From NCBI RefSeq assembly GCF_017676345.1, contig NZ_JAFFZM010000012.1, positions 186,001 to 250,000 of the forward strand: 64,000 bases of DNA. Direction: 5' to 3'. The notes beneath the pieces were generated by a model. The model ran no database searches. It saw only the letters and a list, made by a program, of their open reading frames with translations, and had not been told where the DNA came from. The DNA is from Streptomyces smyrnaeus (lineage in GTDB: Bacteria > Actinomycetota > Actinomycetes > Streptomycetales > Streptomycetaceae). This document shows positions 1-8,795 of the stretch, one piece after another. The position numbers and the translations under genes were made by a program. Numbering within the stretch: the first letter of the stretch is position 1; each line of letters starts with the position of its first letter.

Positions 1-3000
1 CACAACGTCGTCGAACGTGATGCGGGTCGGCTCCCCGGAGGTGGACGCCCAGTCGACGCGGAGGTGGTCGACCGGGACGTAGTCCTTGCCGTTCCAGTAG
101 CTGACGGTGAGCTTCTTCGGCAGGGCGTGGGCGTCGTCCGTCGTGAACGAGGCCTGAAGGCCGGTGAGACGTCGGCGGTCCGGCCAGCTGAGCGAGACCC
201 AGTCGTGGGCGTGGGCCTTGCTGATGGCGTGCAGCAGCCCTGTCGCCGGCATCCGGTAGAAGTTCGACCAGCCGGTGGCAGGGTCGCCGTCGAGCATGGC
301 CGCGGGAACGGTCTCGGGCGCGCCGGAGAAACTGGCGTCCGCGCTCGGCCCGTCGCCGCGTTCCGGCTTCTTGCCGGCAGCGTCCGGTACGGGCAGGGCA
401 GCAGGCGCACGCTCGTGTCCCCGGCCCCTTCCGGTGGCCCGGATCCTTGTCGACCCCGGGCGGAGCCCGTCTGCGTGCGCGGTGACGACGACAGACCCGG
501 AGTCCTGTCCTGCCTGCACGATGGCGAGTGCTTTGCCGTGGAAGGCGGCGCGTGCGGGGGAGCGGTAGTTCTCCGCGCTCTCCTGCTGTCCGTTGTCCAC
601 GCCCAGCAGGCGGCTGCCGCCTCCGGAGACCCGAAAGGTGATGCGGTGGTCCGCGTCCGGCACCACTACGCCCCGCGCGTCGGTGACCTCGGCGGTGACG
701 AAGCACAAGGAGCGGCCGTCGGCGGCGATGCGCTCCCGGTCCGCGGTGAGCCGTACGGCGGCCGGGTCGCCGGCTGTCCGCAGCGTGTCGCGGGCCACCT
801 CGACGCCGTCGCGCCGGGCCACCGCGACGAGCTTCCCCGGCCGGAAGGGGACCTGCCAGGTCAGGTGCAGCTTGCCGGCGCTGCCGTTCGGGCTGGTGTA
901 ACTGCCCGGGTAGGGGCCGGAGGTGACCGTCTTGTCGTCACCGGTCGCTTCCGTCGTCTCCCAGTACGTCCGGCCGTCCTTCGTGGTCTTCCGATCGAAG
1001 GACTTGGCTCCCAGCGACCGCCCGTTGAGGAAGAGTTCCACGGTCTCGACGTTGCTGTAGGCCCATACCGTGACCTCATCCTTGCGCCGATGGGTCGTCC
1101 AGTCCATCGGCACCAGGTGCACCATCGGCTCCTGGCTCCACTGGCTGCGGAAGAGGAAGAACTGGTCCTTGGCGAAGCCGGCGGTGTCGACGGCGCCGAA
1201 GAAGGACGACTTGACGGGGAAGACGTTGTAGTACGGGGTGGGCTCGCCCAGGTAGTCGATGCCCGTCCACAGGAACTGGCCGGCGAAGAACTCCCGGTCG
1301 CGATCCTTCTTCAGGGCGTACTCCCCGCTCATCGTCCAGGTTTCGAGGTTGTTGTCGTAGGAGGAGGCGCCCCGCGCGCCGGGTGTGTAGTTCTCCCCCG
1401 TGTTGAGCTGTGAGGGATTGTCGTACACCCCGCGGGTGGAGGTGGCGGAGGACGATTCGGCCTCCAGCAGGAAGGTGGTGGGGTACTTCTTGTGCAGAGC
1501 GTCGACCGAGGCGGCCGTGTTGTAGTTCAGGCCGACGCCGTCGAGCATGCGCAGGATCCGGTCCTGTGGCGAGCCGTCCTCGGGCACCGTGCGGTATTTG
1601 TCCGAGCCCATCACGATCGGCCGGGTGGTATCGACTGACCTGACGGCCTCGATGAGCCGCTGTGCCATGGCGACCCCGGCGCTGCTGGTGCTGTCGGGGA
1701 TCTCGTTGCCGATCGACCACATCACCACGGCGGGGGAGTTCTTGGCGGCGTGGACCATCTCCTTGACGTCGGTGTCGCTGTGCTCGTCGAAGAACCGGCC
1801 GTAGTCGTACGGGTTCTTGGGGGTGCGCCAGCAGTCGAAGGCCTCGACCATCAGCACGATGCCGAGTTCGTCACACATCTCGACCACCTGCGGCGCCGGT
1901 GGGTTGTGCGAGGTGCGCAGTGCGTTGACGCCCATCGTGCGCATCTTCGTCAACTGCCGTCGGGCCGCGTCGGGGTGGAAGGCGGCACCCAGCGAGCCCA
2001 GGTCGTGGTGGAGATTGACGCCGCGCAGCTTCGCCGACTCGCCGTTCAGCGAGAAGCCGTGCTCGGGGTCGAAGGCGAACCACCGCAGACCGAACCGTGT
2101 GGTCGTCTCGTCGACGACCTTGCCGCCCACGGTGATCCGGGTGACGGCGGTGTAGAGATACGGTCTGTCGAACGTCCACAGACGGGGGGCGTCGATGCGC
2201 AGGTCGAGCCGTGTGGCGGCGGGGCGTTCGCCCAGCGTCGCCGGTGCGTCGGCCTTCGCCACGGTCTTTCCGTCCGCGTCCTTGACGGTCGCGGACAGCT
2301 TGGCCCGCACCGACCCCTGGCCGTGGCTGACCGCGCGGGCTTCCAGGCGTACATCGGCATGGCCGTCCTCGACGGCCTTTTCGAGCTTCGGCGTGGTGAC
2401 CGTGACACCGTGCCGGGTGAGGTGCACAGGATCGGTGAGGACGAGGCGTACGTCGCGGTAGATGCCGCTGCCTGAGTACCAGCGGCTGCTGGGCACCTGG
2501 TTGCGTACCTTCACCGACAGTCTGTTCGGGGTCTTCCCGTCGGTGTGGACCAGGTCGGTCAGATCGAGGGCGAAACCGGTGTAGCCGTAGGGGTGGGTGC
2601 CGGCGAGTCGGCCGTTGCAGTAGACGTGTGCGTCCATGTAGACGCCGTCGAATTCGACGGACAGCCGCTTCCCGGCGGCCTCCGGCGGCAGGGTGAAGGT
2701 CTTGGCGTACCAGCCGAGGCCTCCGGGCAGATAACCGCTGCCGGCGGTGGTGTGGTCCCCCTCGCGGGGTGACAGTTCGATGCTCCAGTCGTGCGGCAGG
2801 TCCACAGCGCGCCACAGCGAGGCGTCTGCGGCCGGCTGCCGGGCGTCGGCTCCCGTGGTGTTGACCAGCGCGAACTGCCACCCTTGGCGGAAGTCGACCG
2901 TTCGCTTCGAAGTGGGCACCGTTGCCGGGGCGGTCGGTGCGCCGGCGGCAGCAGCCGGGGTGTGCCCCACGATCGGGACCGCCAGCACTCCGCCGAACAC

Positions 3001-3039
3001 GGTCGCTCCGCCCAGGGCCGCTCGTCGTGAGATCGCCAT
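1..3039 (-). CDS. Secreted family 2 glycoside hydrolase (beta-galactosidase-like), 3' end cut by window edge
   Basis: At least 1013 residues are present and the frame stays open to base 1. The N-terminus MAISRRAALGG followed by a hydrophobic stretch and an AAAA region looks like a twin-arginine signal, so the enzyme is probably exported folded. The order is the usual GH2 one: sugar-binding jelly roll (about 50-220), immunoglobulin-like domain, then a TIM barrel with SHNPP, the acid/base glutamate in WSIGNE (E446) and the likely nucleophile in EAESSS (E528). A long C-terminal part ends in a discoidin/F5/8-type C-like carbohydrate-binding domain around residues 920-1013. Known for the family: retaining exo-hydrolysis of beta-galactosides or related beta-sugars; the exact substrate cannot be told from sequence. 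The gene is monocistronic as far as visible. Confidence 0.9.
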   Translation of the reverse strand, partial: MAISRRAALGGATVFGGVLAVPIVGHTPAAAAGAPTAPATVPTSKRTVDFRQGWQFALVNTTGADARQPAADASLWRAVDLPHDWSIELSPREGDHTTAGSGYLPGGLGWYAKTFTLPPEAAGKRLSVEFDGVYMDAHVYCNGRLAGTHPYGYTGFALDLTDLVHTDGKTPNRLSVKVRNQVPSSRWYSGSGIYRDVRLVLTDPVHLTRHGVTVTTPKLEKAVEDGHADVRLEARAVSHGQGSVRAKLSATVKDADGKTVAKADAPATLGERPAATRLDLRIDAPRLWTFDRPYLYTAVTRITVGGKVVDETTTRFGLRWFAFDPEHGFSLNGESAKLRGVNLHHDLGSLGAAFHPDAARRQLTKMRTMGVNALRTSHNPPAPQVVEMCDELGIVLMVEAFDCWRTPKNPYDYGRFFDEHSDTDVKEMVHAAKNSPAVVMWSIGNEIPDSTSSAGVAMAQRLIEAVRSVDTTRPIVMGSDKYRTVPEDGSPQDRILRMLDGVGLNYNTAASVDALHKKYPTTFLLEAESSSATSTRGVYDNPSQLNTGENYTPGARGASSYDNNLETWTMSGEYALKKDRDREFFAGQFLWTGIDYLGEPTPYYNVFPVKSSFFGAVDTAGFAKDQFFLFRSQWSQEPMVHLVPMDWTTHRRKDEVTVWAYSNVETVELFLNGRSLGAKSFDRKTTKDGRTYWETTEATGDDKTVTSGPYPGSYTSPNGSAGKLHLTWQVPFRPGKLVAVARRDGVEVARDTLRTAGDPAAVRLTADRERIAADGRSLCFVTAEVTDARGVVVPDADHRITFRVSGGGSRLLGVDNGQQESAENYRSPARAAFHGKALAIVQAGQDSGSVVVTAHADGLRPGSTRIRATGRGRGHERAPAALPVPDAAGKKPERGDGPSADASFSGAPETVPAAMLDGDPATGWSNFYRMPATGLLHAISKAHAHDWVSLSWPDRRRLTGLQASFTTDDAHALPKKLTVSYWNGKDYVPVDHLRVDWASTSGEPTRITFDDVV

Positions 3040-3207
3040 TTTGTGGCTCCCGCCCTCGCTGTTGTCGAAACGCCGCGCGATCGACGCGGCCCGCAGAACG
3101 ACGGGATTTTGAGGGGAGTTGTTGGATTGCGTCAATAGAGCCATCAGTTCTGCTCAAGAAGTAACGCGATCCTTCCCGGGGCAACGGTCGCCGGCGCGCA
3201 CATGATC

Positions 3208-3257
3208 GACGACCGGCCGGTCGAGAGCGGGAGACGACCGGCCGGTCAAGGGCGGGA
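3208..3257. repeat. Two tandem 25-bp units, each holding a GACCGGCCGGTC palindrome
   Basis: Units 3208-3232 and 3233-3257 differ at two positions. The second unit overlaps the stop codon (3246-3248) of the adjacent minus-strand gene, so the duplication extends the tail of that gene. Each unit can fold into a short GC hairpin; it may act as transcription terminator for the operon read leftwards. Confidence 0.6.
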
Positions 3258-3731
3258 GGAGAGCGCCGTCCGCCGCACACATCCGCCGCGCGCCCGGCAG
3301 AGGCGCACTTCCTCTCCGCCGTAGAGCGCGTCCGCGAGCGTGGTCCGGTCGGTGAGCTGCAACGCGATGCCCGCGTCCTTCAGGGCGCGAATGAGACGCT
3401 CGGGCAGGGCTCGCCGGTCGGGCTCTGCCAGTTCGGCCGGATCACGGGTGAGGGCCAGCAGGACCTTGCGTGGTCCACGGCCCGCACCGGTCGACCGCAC
3501 CCCGACCCAGCGGTCCAGTCCCGCTGTGCGCAGAGCGGCCCGGGTGTCGTCCCGCAACTCGACGCACGACAGGTACTCCAGGATGACCGGCGTGCTGTAG
3601 GTGCCTGCCGCGGTCCGTGCGATCTCACTGGCGGCGACGCCCCTCCTGCGGTCTGCGCGCATGGCCGAGAACAGATCCTCCCGGACGCGCAGATACTCCT
3701 CGACGGCCGCACGGGTGTGCAGATAGGTCAT
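3246..3731 (-). CDS. Unknown protein, last gene of the NCS1 transporter operon
   Basis: A 161-residue protein starting MTYLHTRAAVEEYLRVREDL, with a GGAAGAG ribosome-binding-like site about 13 bases upstream of the ATG. I do not recognise the family. The N-terminal half is helical and charged (a stretch resembling ASEIARTAAGTYST could be a helix-turn-helix-like segment), the C-terminal half mixes strands and helices and ends in a Cys- and Arg-rich tail. It lies 50 bases downstream of the racemase-fold gene and on the same strand, so it is likely co-transcribed with the transporter. A regulator or accessory protein of the same catabolic unit is a guess. Confidence 0.6.
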   Translation of the reverse strand: MTYLHTRAAVEEYLRVREDLFSAMRADRRRGVAASEIARTAAGTYSTPVILEYLSCVELRDDTRAALRTAGLDRWVGVRSTGAGRGPRKVLLALTRDPAELAEPDRRALPERLIRALKDAGIALQLTDRTTLADALYGGEEVRLCRARGGCVRRTALSSRP

Positions 3732-3781
3732 GGCCTCGGTCTCTTCCGGTTCCAACGTGGTCGGTCGTGCGCGGGTGGATG

Positions 3782-4507
3782 TCACGGCGTCGGTGGCGGC
3801 CAGTTGAGGATCTTCTTGGGGCGTGGTGGGGCGTAGGTGCGCACCTTCGACGTGGACAGGCCGAGGCCGACCAGGGACTCGGCGACCTTCACGGCGGCGG
3901 TGACCCCGTCGACGACGGGGACACCGGTCCGTTCGACGACGCGTTCGGTCAGACCGGACATGCCTCCGCAGCCCAGGCAGATCACTTCCGCGCGGTCGTC
4001 CTCCACCGCCCGGGCCGCCTGCTCGGCGATGGCGTCCACCGCGGCTTTCTCGTCGCGTTCCAGGTCGAGCACGGCCAGCCCGCTGGCGCGCACCGAGGCA
4101 CACCGGGCGCTCAGACCGGCCACATGGAGACGCTCCTCGATCAAGGGGACCGTACGGTCGAGGCTGGTGACGACGGAGTAGCAGCGGCCGAGGAACTGTG
4201 CCGTGCTCGCGGCGGCCTCGGTGATGTCGACGACCGGGACGTCGAGCAGTTCCTGCAGCCCCTCGCGGCCGTGTTCGCCGTATCCGGCCTGGATCACCGC
4301 GTCGAACGGTTCCGGATGGGCGCGTACCGCTTCCATCACGGCGACGGCGGCGAGGTAGCTCTCGTAGTTGCCCTCGACCGACTCCGCGCCGAAGGAGGGC
4401 GTCAGGGGGACGATCTCGGTGCCGGGCGAGGCGGCGCCGGTCGCCTGTCGGCCGATCGAGTCGGTGATGGAGCGCGTGGTGTTGACGTTGACGACGAGGA
4501 TACGCAT
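3782..4507 (-). CDS. Asp/Glu/hydantoin racemase-family protein with a single catalytic-type cysteine
   Basis: A 241-residue protein of the Asp/Glu racemase fold, opening MRILVVNVNTT as in hydantoin and allantoin racemases. ATG 4507 is chosen because AGAAGG lies eight bases upstream; an ATG at 4534 overlaps the transporter stop. Racemases of this family use two cysteines. Here the second is kept in ICLGCGGMSGL (C180), but the first is replaced by glycine in QAGYGEHG (G75). That Gly/Cys pattern matches one-cysteine relatives such as arylmalonate decarboxylase rather than two-base racemases (alignment by eye). With the adjacent NCS1 permease, use of a hydantoin, allantoin or malonate-like compound is likely; the actual reaction is open. 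Confidence 0.8.
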   Translation of the reverse strand: MRILVVNVNTTRSITDSIGRQATGAASPGTEIVPLTPSFGAESVEGNYESYLAAVAVMEAVRAHPEPFDAVIQAGYGEHGREGLQELLDVPVVDITEAAASTAQFLGRCYSVVTSLDRTVPLIEERLHVAGLSARCASVRASGLAVLDLERDEKAAVDAIAEQAARAVEDDRAEVICLGCGGMSGLTERVVERTGVPVVDGVTAAVKVAESLVGLGLSTSKVRTYAPPRPKKILNWPPPTP

Positions 4508-4530
4508 GGGACGGCCTTCTGGTGGTCGGG

Positions 4531-6012
4531 TCATTCGGCGGCGACGGCGATGGCCTCGCCGTCCACATCACGGATCGCCGCGCTGCGGTCGGCGATCACC
4601 GCGTACAGCACGGCGGCGAGGGCGGCGCCGATGAACCAGGAGAATCCGGCCACGGCGTGGAAGGCGGGCACCAGGGCGAGGACGACCGCGACCGCGGCGC
4701 TGGGGGCGAAGGCGGCGACGGCCCGCGGGTTGTAGCCCCCGCGGTAGTGGTACTCGCCCTGTGCGTCTTCGGTGTAGAGGTCGGGCACGTTCACGCGGGA
4801 TCTGCGCAGCAGCCAGTAGTCCGCCATGATCACACCGAACAGCGGCCCGAGCAGGGCGCCGAGCCCGCCGAGGAAGTAGTTGACCACGATTGGGCTGTCG
4901 TAGAGGTTCCAGGGGAGGATGACGAGGCCCAGTACGGCGCTGACCAGTCCGGCCCGGCGAAAGTTCAACCGGCGGGGGAAGAGGTTGACCAGCGCGTAGA
5001 TGGGCGCGACGAAGTTGGCCAGCAGATTCACCGCCACCGTCAGCACGATGAGGGCGAGCGAAGCCGTCGCCAGCAGGAACATGTTCGGTACGGTCCTGAC
5101 GATGTCGGCGGGGCTGGTGATGACGTGCCCGTCGAGCTTGAACTGGGCCCCGCTGAGCACCGCCACGATGACGGCGAAGAAGAGCATGTTCACCGGGATA
5201 CCGACCACGTTGCCCCGGACGATGGAGCCACGGCTCCTGGCGGAGCGGGTGAAGTCGCAGAAGTTCAGTACGAACGTCCCGTAGATCACCACCCACAGCG
5301 CGGCGCCCTGCAGGATCTGCAGCCACATCTCGCCGCCGATGAGCGGCTCGTCGATGGACAGGGAGATCGAGCCGTCGGCGCGGAGGAACATCCACCCCGC
5401 CAGGGCGCACATGGTGATCAGGGTGGTGGGCGCCGCGAAGGCCATGTACCGCCGGATCATCTGCATCCCGTAACTCACGATGAGCACCTGCACGGCCCAC
5501 AGGGCCAGGAAGGTGATCCAGCCGAGAGTCGACTGGCCGAGTACGGAGTTGCTCTCCAGCCGGCTCAGGCCGGGGAACATCGCCACGAGCAGGGTGCTGA
5601 GGACGGAAGAGGCCAGATAGGTCTGGATGCCGAACCAGGCGATGGCGACGGCCCCCCGGATACCGGCCGGGATCTTCGCTCCTTTGATGCCGAACGCGAT
5701 GCGGCTCATGACCGGGAAAGGGACGCCCGTCTTGTGCCCCATGAAGCCGGACAGGGTCAGCAGGAGAAACAGCAGGACGGAAGCGAGCGCGAAGGCCGCC
5801 ATGATGCCCCAGATGTTCAGTCCGAGGGCGAAGAGGCCGATGGCGAACGCGTAGTTCCCGAGGCTGTGTACGTCGTTGGCCCAGAGCGTGAAGACGTTGT
5901 AGGCGCCCCAGCGGCGCCCTTCCTTCTTCGTCGGGGCCAGGTCGTACGTGTACAAGCCGGTGCTGGAGGTGGCACCGGTCTCCACGGACGACCGCTCATC
6001 CACGGCAGTCAT
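4531..6012 (-). CDS. NCS1-family nucleobase/hydantoin/allantoin:cation symporter
   Basis: A 493-residue integral membrane protein with about twelve hydrophobic segments and the NCS1 hallmark regions: a charged N-terminus ending NVFTLWANDVHS, a TM3-like segment around FPVMSRIAFGIKGA, and NFCDFTRSARSRGSI mid-protein. ATG 6012 is preceded by CCGGAG at good spacing; an upstream in-frame ATG (6102) has no comparable site. Family knowledge: proton- or sodium-coupled uptake of hydantoins, allantoin, uracil or cytosine. The stop lies 24 bases upstream of the racemase-fold gene start, so these form an operon and the transporter probably imports the substrate of that enzyme. Confidence 0.92.
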   Translation of the reverse strand: MTAVDERSSVETGATSSTGLYTYDLAPTKKEGRRWGAYNVFTLWANDVHSLGNYAFAIGLFALGLNIWGIMAAFALASVLLFLLLTLSGFMGHKTGVPFPVMSRIAFGIKGAKIPAGIRGAVAIAWFGIQTYLASSVLSTLLVAMFPGLSRLESNSVLGQSTLGWITFLALWAVQVLIVSYGMQMIRRYMAFAAPTTLITMCALAGWMFLRADGSISLSIDEPLIGGEMWLQILQGAALWVVIYGTFVLNFCDFTRSARSRGSIVRGNVVGIPVNMLFFAVIVAVLSGAQFKLDGHVITSPADIVRTVPNMFLLATASLALIVLTVAVNLLANFVAPIYALVNLFPRRLNFRRAGLVSAVLGLVILPWNLYDSPIVVNYFLGGLGALLGPLFGVIMADYWLLRRSRVNVPDLYTEDAQGEYHYRGGYNPRAVAAFAPSAAVAVVLALVPAFHAVAGFSWFIGAALAAVLYAVIADRSAAIRDVDGEAIAVAAE

Positions 6013-6283
6013 AGGGGCTCCGGAGGGGGAGGGAAGTGGAAGTTCAGAGGTTTCCACAAAATGGAAGTGGGATTCCGCTGGCCAGAACGTAGTTTTCGCC
6101 AAACAGCAGCGTCAAGAGGTGCGAAGAAAAGACTTGATCAAGTGCACAAATAGGCACCGACCGGCATAAATGCGCTGCATCGCGGCGGTAGGGGGAGCCT
6201 GGGAACAGGCCGTGTACACCCTCACCCACCGGGCAGGATGGCGCGGAGTCGCGCGTGGGCACGCGGCAGCGACGCGCGGTTGC

Positions 6284-7318
6284 TCAGTGGCTCGCGGGCG
6301 GCACGGTGGAGTCGGCGGGTCCGTCGGACGCGGCGTCGGCGAAGCGGCGGGCCAACTGCGCGAAGGCCTGCTTGAGTTCGGGCGGGCCGACCACCTCGAT
6401 CCCGGCGTCGAATCTGCCGACGGTCGCGGCCAGGCCGGGCCACGACCACGAGCCCAGCACAAGCCGGCAGCGGTCCGCGGCGAGTTCCTCCACCAGCCCG
6501 TCGTGGACGTAGTGGGACACGGCGGCGGCGGGCAGGTCCAGGACCACCTCGCCGCGGCAGGGCCAGTCGTACGAGCCGTCGGAGCCCTGGAACCTGCCGG
6601 CGACGAAGGCGGCCACATCACCCCCGGGTACCTCACGCGGGGTGAAGCGAGGGCCCGTGGGGACACGCGGAGAGAGCCGGTCCGCGCGGAAGGTGCGCCA
6701 GTCCTCGCGGTCGAGGTCCCAGGCGACGAGATACCAACGTCCGCCCCAGGTCACCAGATGGTGCGGCTGCACCCGGCGCGGCGACGTCGTGGCGCTGTCC
6801 CGACCGGCGCCCGGCGGGGAGACGGGAGCGTAGTCGAAGCGCAGCACTTCGCGGGCCTGGACGGCCGCGCTGAGTGCCATCAGCACGCTGCTGTCGACCT
6901 GGGGAAGCGGCCGGGCCGCGGGTCGCTCGACAGCGGTGACCCGGAGGGCGTCGATCCGGTGGCGCAGCCGTGCGGGCATGACCTGCCGGACGGTGTTGAG
7001 GGCGCGGGCCGCGGCCTCCTCGATGCCGGCACCGGTGGCGGTGGCGCTCTGCAATGCCACGGCGAGGGCGACGGCCTGCTCGTCGTCGAACAGCAACGGG
7101 GGCAGCTGTGTTCCGGCGTCGAGTCGGTAGCCGCCGTCGGGGCCCTTGCTCGCCACGATGGGGTAGCCGAGTTCGCGCAGACGGTCCACGTCCCGGCGCA
7201 CGGTGCGCCGGCTGACGTCCAGCCGCTCGGCCAGCAGCGCTCCCGGCCAGTCCCGGCGCGCCTGGAGCAGCGAGAGCAACGACAGCAGTCGTCCTGAGGT
7301 CTTCTGCACGACCTCCAT
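6284..7318 (-). CDS. HTH/WYL-domain transcriptional regulator (YafY type)
   Basis: A 344-residue DNA-binding regulator. Residues 1-60 form a DeoR-like winged helix (SGRLLSLLSLLQARRDWPG, then LDVSRRTVRRDVDRLRELGY); residues about 140-230 are a WYL domain (LRFDYAPV, RRVQPHHLVTWGGRWYLVAWD), followed by a WCX-like C-terminus. ATG 7318 has GGAG eight bases upstream and starts exactly at the HTH. It is divergently oriented from the AlkZ-like gene, separated by about 155 bases that should hold both promoters, so it may sense DNA- or nucleotide-derived ligands and control that gene; this is inference from position. Confidence 0.9.
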   Translation of the reverse strand: MEVVQKTSGRLLSLLSLLQARRDWPGALLAERLDVSRRTVRRDVDRLRELGYPIVASKGPDGGYRLDAGTQLPPLLFDDEQAVALAVALQSATATGAGIEEAAARALNTVRQVMPARLRHRIDALRVTAVERPAARPLPQVDSSVLMALSAAVQAREVLRFDYAPVSPPGAGRDSATTSPRRVQPHHLVTWGGRWYLVAWDLDREDWRTFRADRLSPRVPTGPRFTPREVPGGDVAAFVAGRFQGSDGSYDWPCRGEVVLDLPAAAVSHYVHDGLVEELAADRCRLVLGSWSWPGLAATVGRFDAGIEVVGPPELKQAFAQLARRFADAASDGPADSTVPPASH

Positions 7319-7473
7319 CCTGCTCCAGGAAGCGGCCAGGATCTGACCGCTTCTCCTGCGACTGTGATCACCACCGGGCGGGCCCGAGCAGACCGCCCGC
7401 CCTCGTCGTGTCGGCACGCCCGGCGCCACACGGACCGCCCGCACGAGATCCCTCGACAGGCAAGGAGCCGATC

Positions 7474-7593
7474 ATGTCTCTCGACACTGTGACCCGAGCC
7501 GGGCGGCGGCACCCCGCCGCCCGGCCGTCGCCCGACCGCTGCCGTGCCGACAGTCGGCCGACGACCGACGAACGGGTCGCGGTGAGCCGATGA
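7474..7593 (+). CDS. 39-residue leader frame translationally coupled to the AlkZ-like gene
   Basis: The frame MSLDTVTRAGRRHPAARPSP... begins at an ATG with an AAGGAG site at textbook spacing and ends at a TGA that overlaps the ATG of the next gene (ATGA). The peptide is Arg- and Pro-rich and resembles nothing I know. It could be a coupling leader, a regulatory uORF, or the remnant of a small gene (WYL regulators are often paired with small VOC-type genes). The next gene itself has no strong ribosome-binding site, which supports real translation here. Confidence 0.5.
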   Translation: MSLDTVTRAGRRHPAARPSPDRCRADSRPTTDERVAVSR

Positions 7594-8690
7594 CCGTGCT
7601 CGACACCCGGGCGCTCAACCGCGCCACGCTCGCCCGGCAGTTGCTGCTCGACCGTGCCGACATGCCGGTGCTCGACGCCGTCGGCCACCTCGGTGGACTG
7701 CAGGCACAGGAACCGCAGGAGCCGTTCATCGGTCTCTGGTCGCGGCTGCGTGCCTTCGCCCCGTCCACGCTCTCGGACCTGCTCGTCCGGCGCAGCGTGG
7801 CACGGACCCACCTCATGCGCCGCACCGTCCACCTCGTCACCGCCGAAGACGCTCTCGCCTGGCGGGCCCGCCACGACCCCATGCTGCGCCAGCGGGTGCT
7901 CGGAACCTATCGCCGGGAGCTCGACGGGGTGGACCTCGACGAACTGGCCGCCGCGGGCAAGGCGGTCATGGCCGACGGCCGGCCCCGCTCGATGGCCGAG
8001 CTCACGCGTGCGCTCGCCGACCGCTGGCCGCAGCGACAGCCGCGCGCCCTGGGGGAGATGCTGGTCGCCGCCCTCCTCCCGATGGCGCAGCTGCCGCCGC
8101 GCGGGCTGTGGCGCGCCAGGGCGGGTGTGCGCAACGTCCTGCTCTCCGCCTGGCTGGGGCGCGAGATCGACCCGCCGGCCATGGACGGATCCGACCCGGT
8201 CGGCCAAGCTCTGGTGCGCCGCTATCTGGCCGCTTTCGGACCCGCCGCCTCGGCCGACCTGCGCTCCTGGTGCGGACTGGCGGGGCTGCCTGCCGCGATT
8301 GCCGCGATACGCGAGGAGTTGGTCACCTTTCGCGACGAACGGGGCCGGGAACTGCTGGACCTCCCCGACGCGCCGCGCCCCGACCCCGGGACGCCCGCCC
8401 CGGTGCGGTTCCTGCCGGCTTTCGACAACGCGATCCTCGGATACCACGACCGCAGCCGGATCGTCGACGACGACCACCGGGGGCTGTCGGTCGCCGGCGC
8501 GCGCGTCGTCCTGGTCGACGGCCGGGTCGGCGCGACCTGGACCGTTGAGGCGGGCACCGTCCTCGTCACTCCGCTGCGTCGCTTCTCCCGTGCCGACCGC
8601 ACCGACCTGGCGGAGCAGGCGCGGGCGCTGGCGCTGTTCCTCTCCGACGGGGACAGCGACCGGGTACGGATCGCCGCGTCCACCGACTGA
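7590..8690 (+). CDS. Winged-helix AlkZ-like DNA glycosylase (HTH_42 family)
   Basis: A 366-residue protein of the DNA-glycosylase superfamily represented by AlkZ of Streptomyces. The GLQAQEPQEPFIGLWSRL motif carries the Q-x-Q pair (Q38, Q40) that in AlkZ is the catalytic motif for unhooking alkylated bases. The rest follows the family: SVARTHLMRRTVHLV, GRWRAR-like segment LWRARAGV, and FLPAFDNAILGYHDRSRI near the C-terminus. Members of this family give self-resistance to DNA-alkylating metabolites or general alkylation repair. The start overlaps the stop of the preceding leader frame; regulation by the divergent WYL protein is plausible. Confidence 0.85.
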   Translation: MTVLDTRALNRATLARQLLLDRADMPVLDAVGHLGGLQAQEPQEPFIGLWSRLRAFAPSTLSDLLVRRSVARTHLMRRTVHLVTAEDALAWRARHDPMLRQRVLGTYRRELDGVDLDELAAAGKAVMADGRPRSMAELTRALADRWPQRQPRALGEMLVAALLPMAQLPPRGLWRARAGVRNVLLSAWLGREIDPPAMDGSDPVGQALVRRYLAAFGPAASADLRSWCGLAGLPAAIAAIREELVTFRDERGRELLDLPDAPRPDPGTPAPVRFLPAFDNAILGYHDRSRIVDDDHRGLSVAGARVVLVDGRVGATWTVEAGTVLVTPLRRFSRADRTDLAEQARALALFLSDGDSDRVRIAASTD

Positions 8691-8795
8691 CCCCCGCCCC
8701 GCTGCCTGGCCCGGTCCTGATCTCGGCCTCCCCGCCTGTGCGGTGGCTGTGGGGGCCGGGTGCGCCGCGCCCCCACCACCGGTGCGCTCCGAGCG

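Noticed and set aside
4522..6153. A 543-codon plus-strand frame opposite the NCS1 transporter
   Set aside because: Acidic low-complexity shadow; the minus strand encodes a clear twelve-segment transporter.
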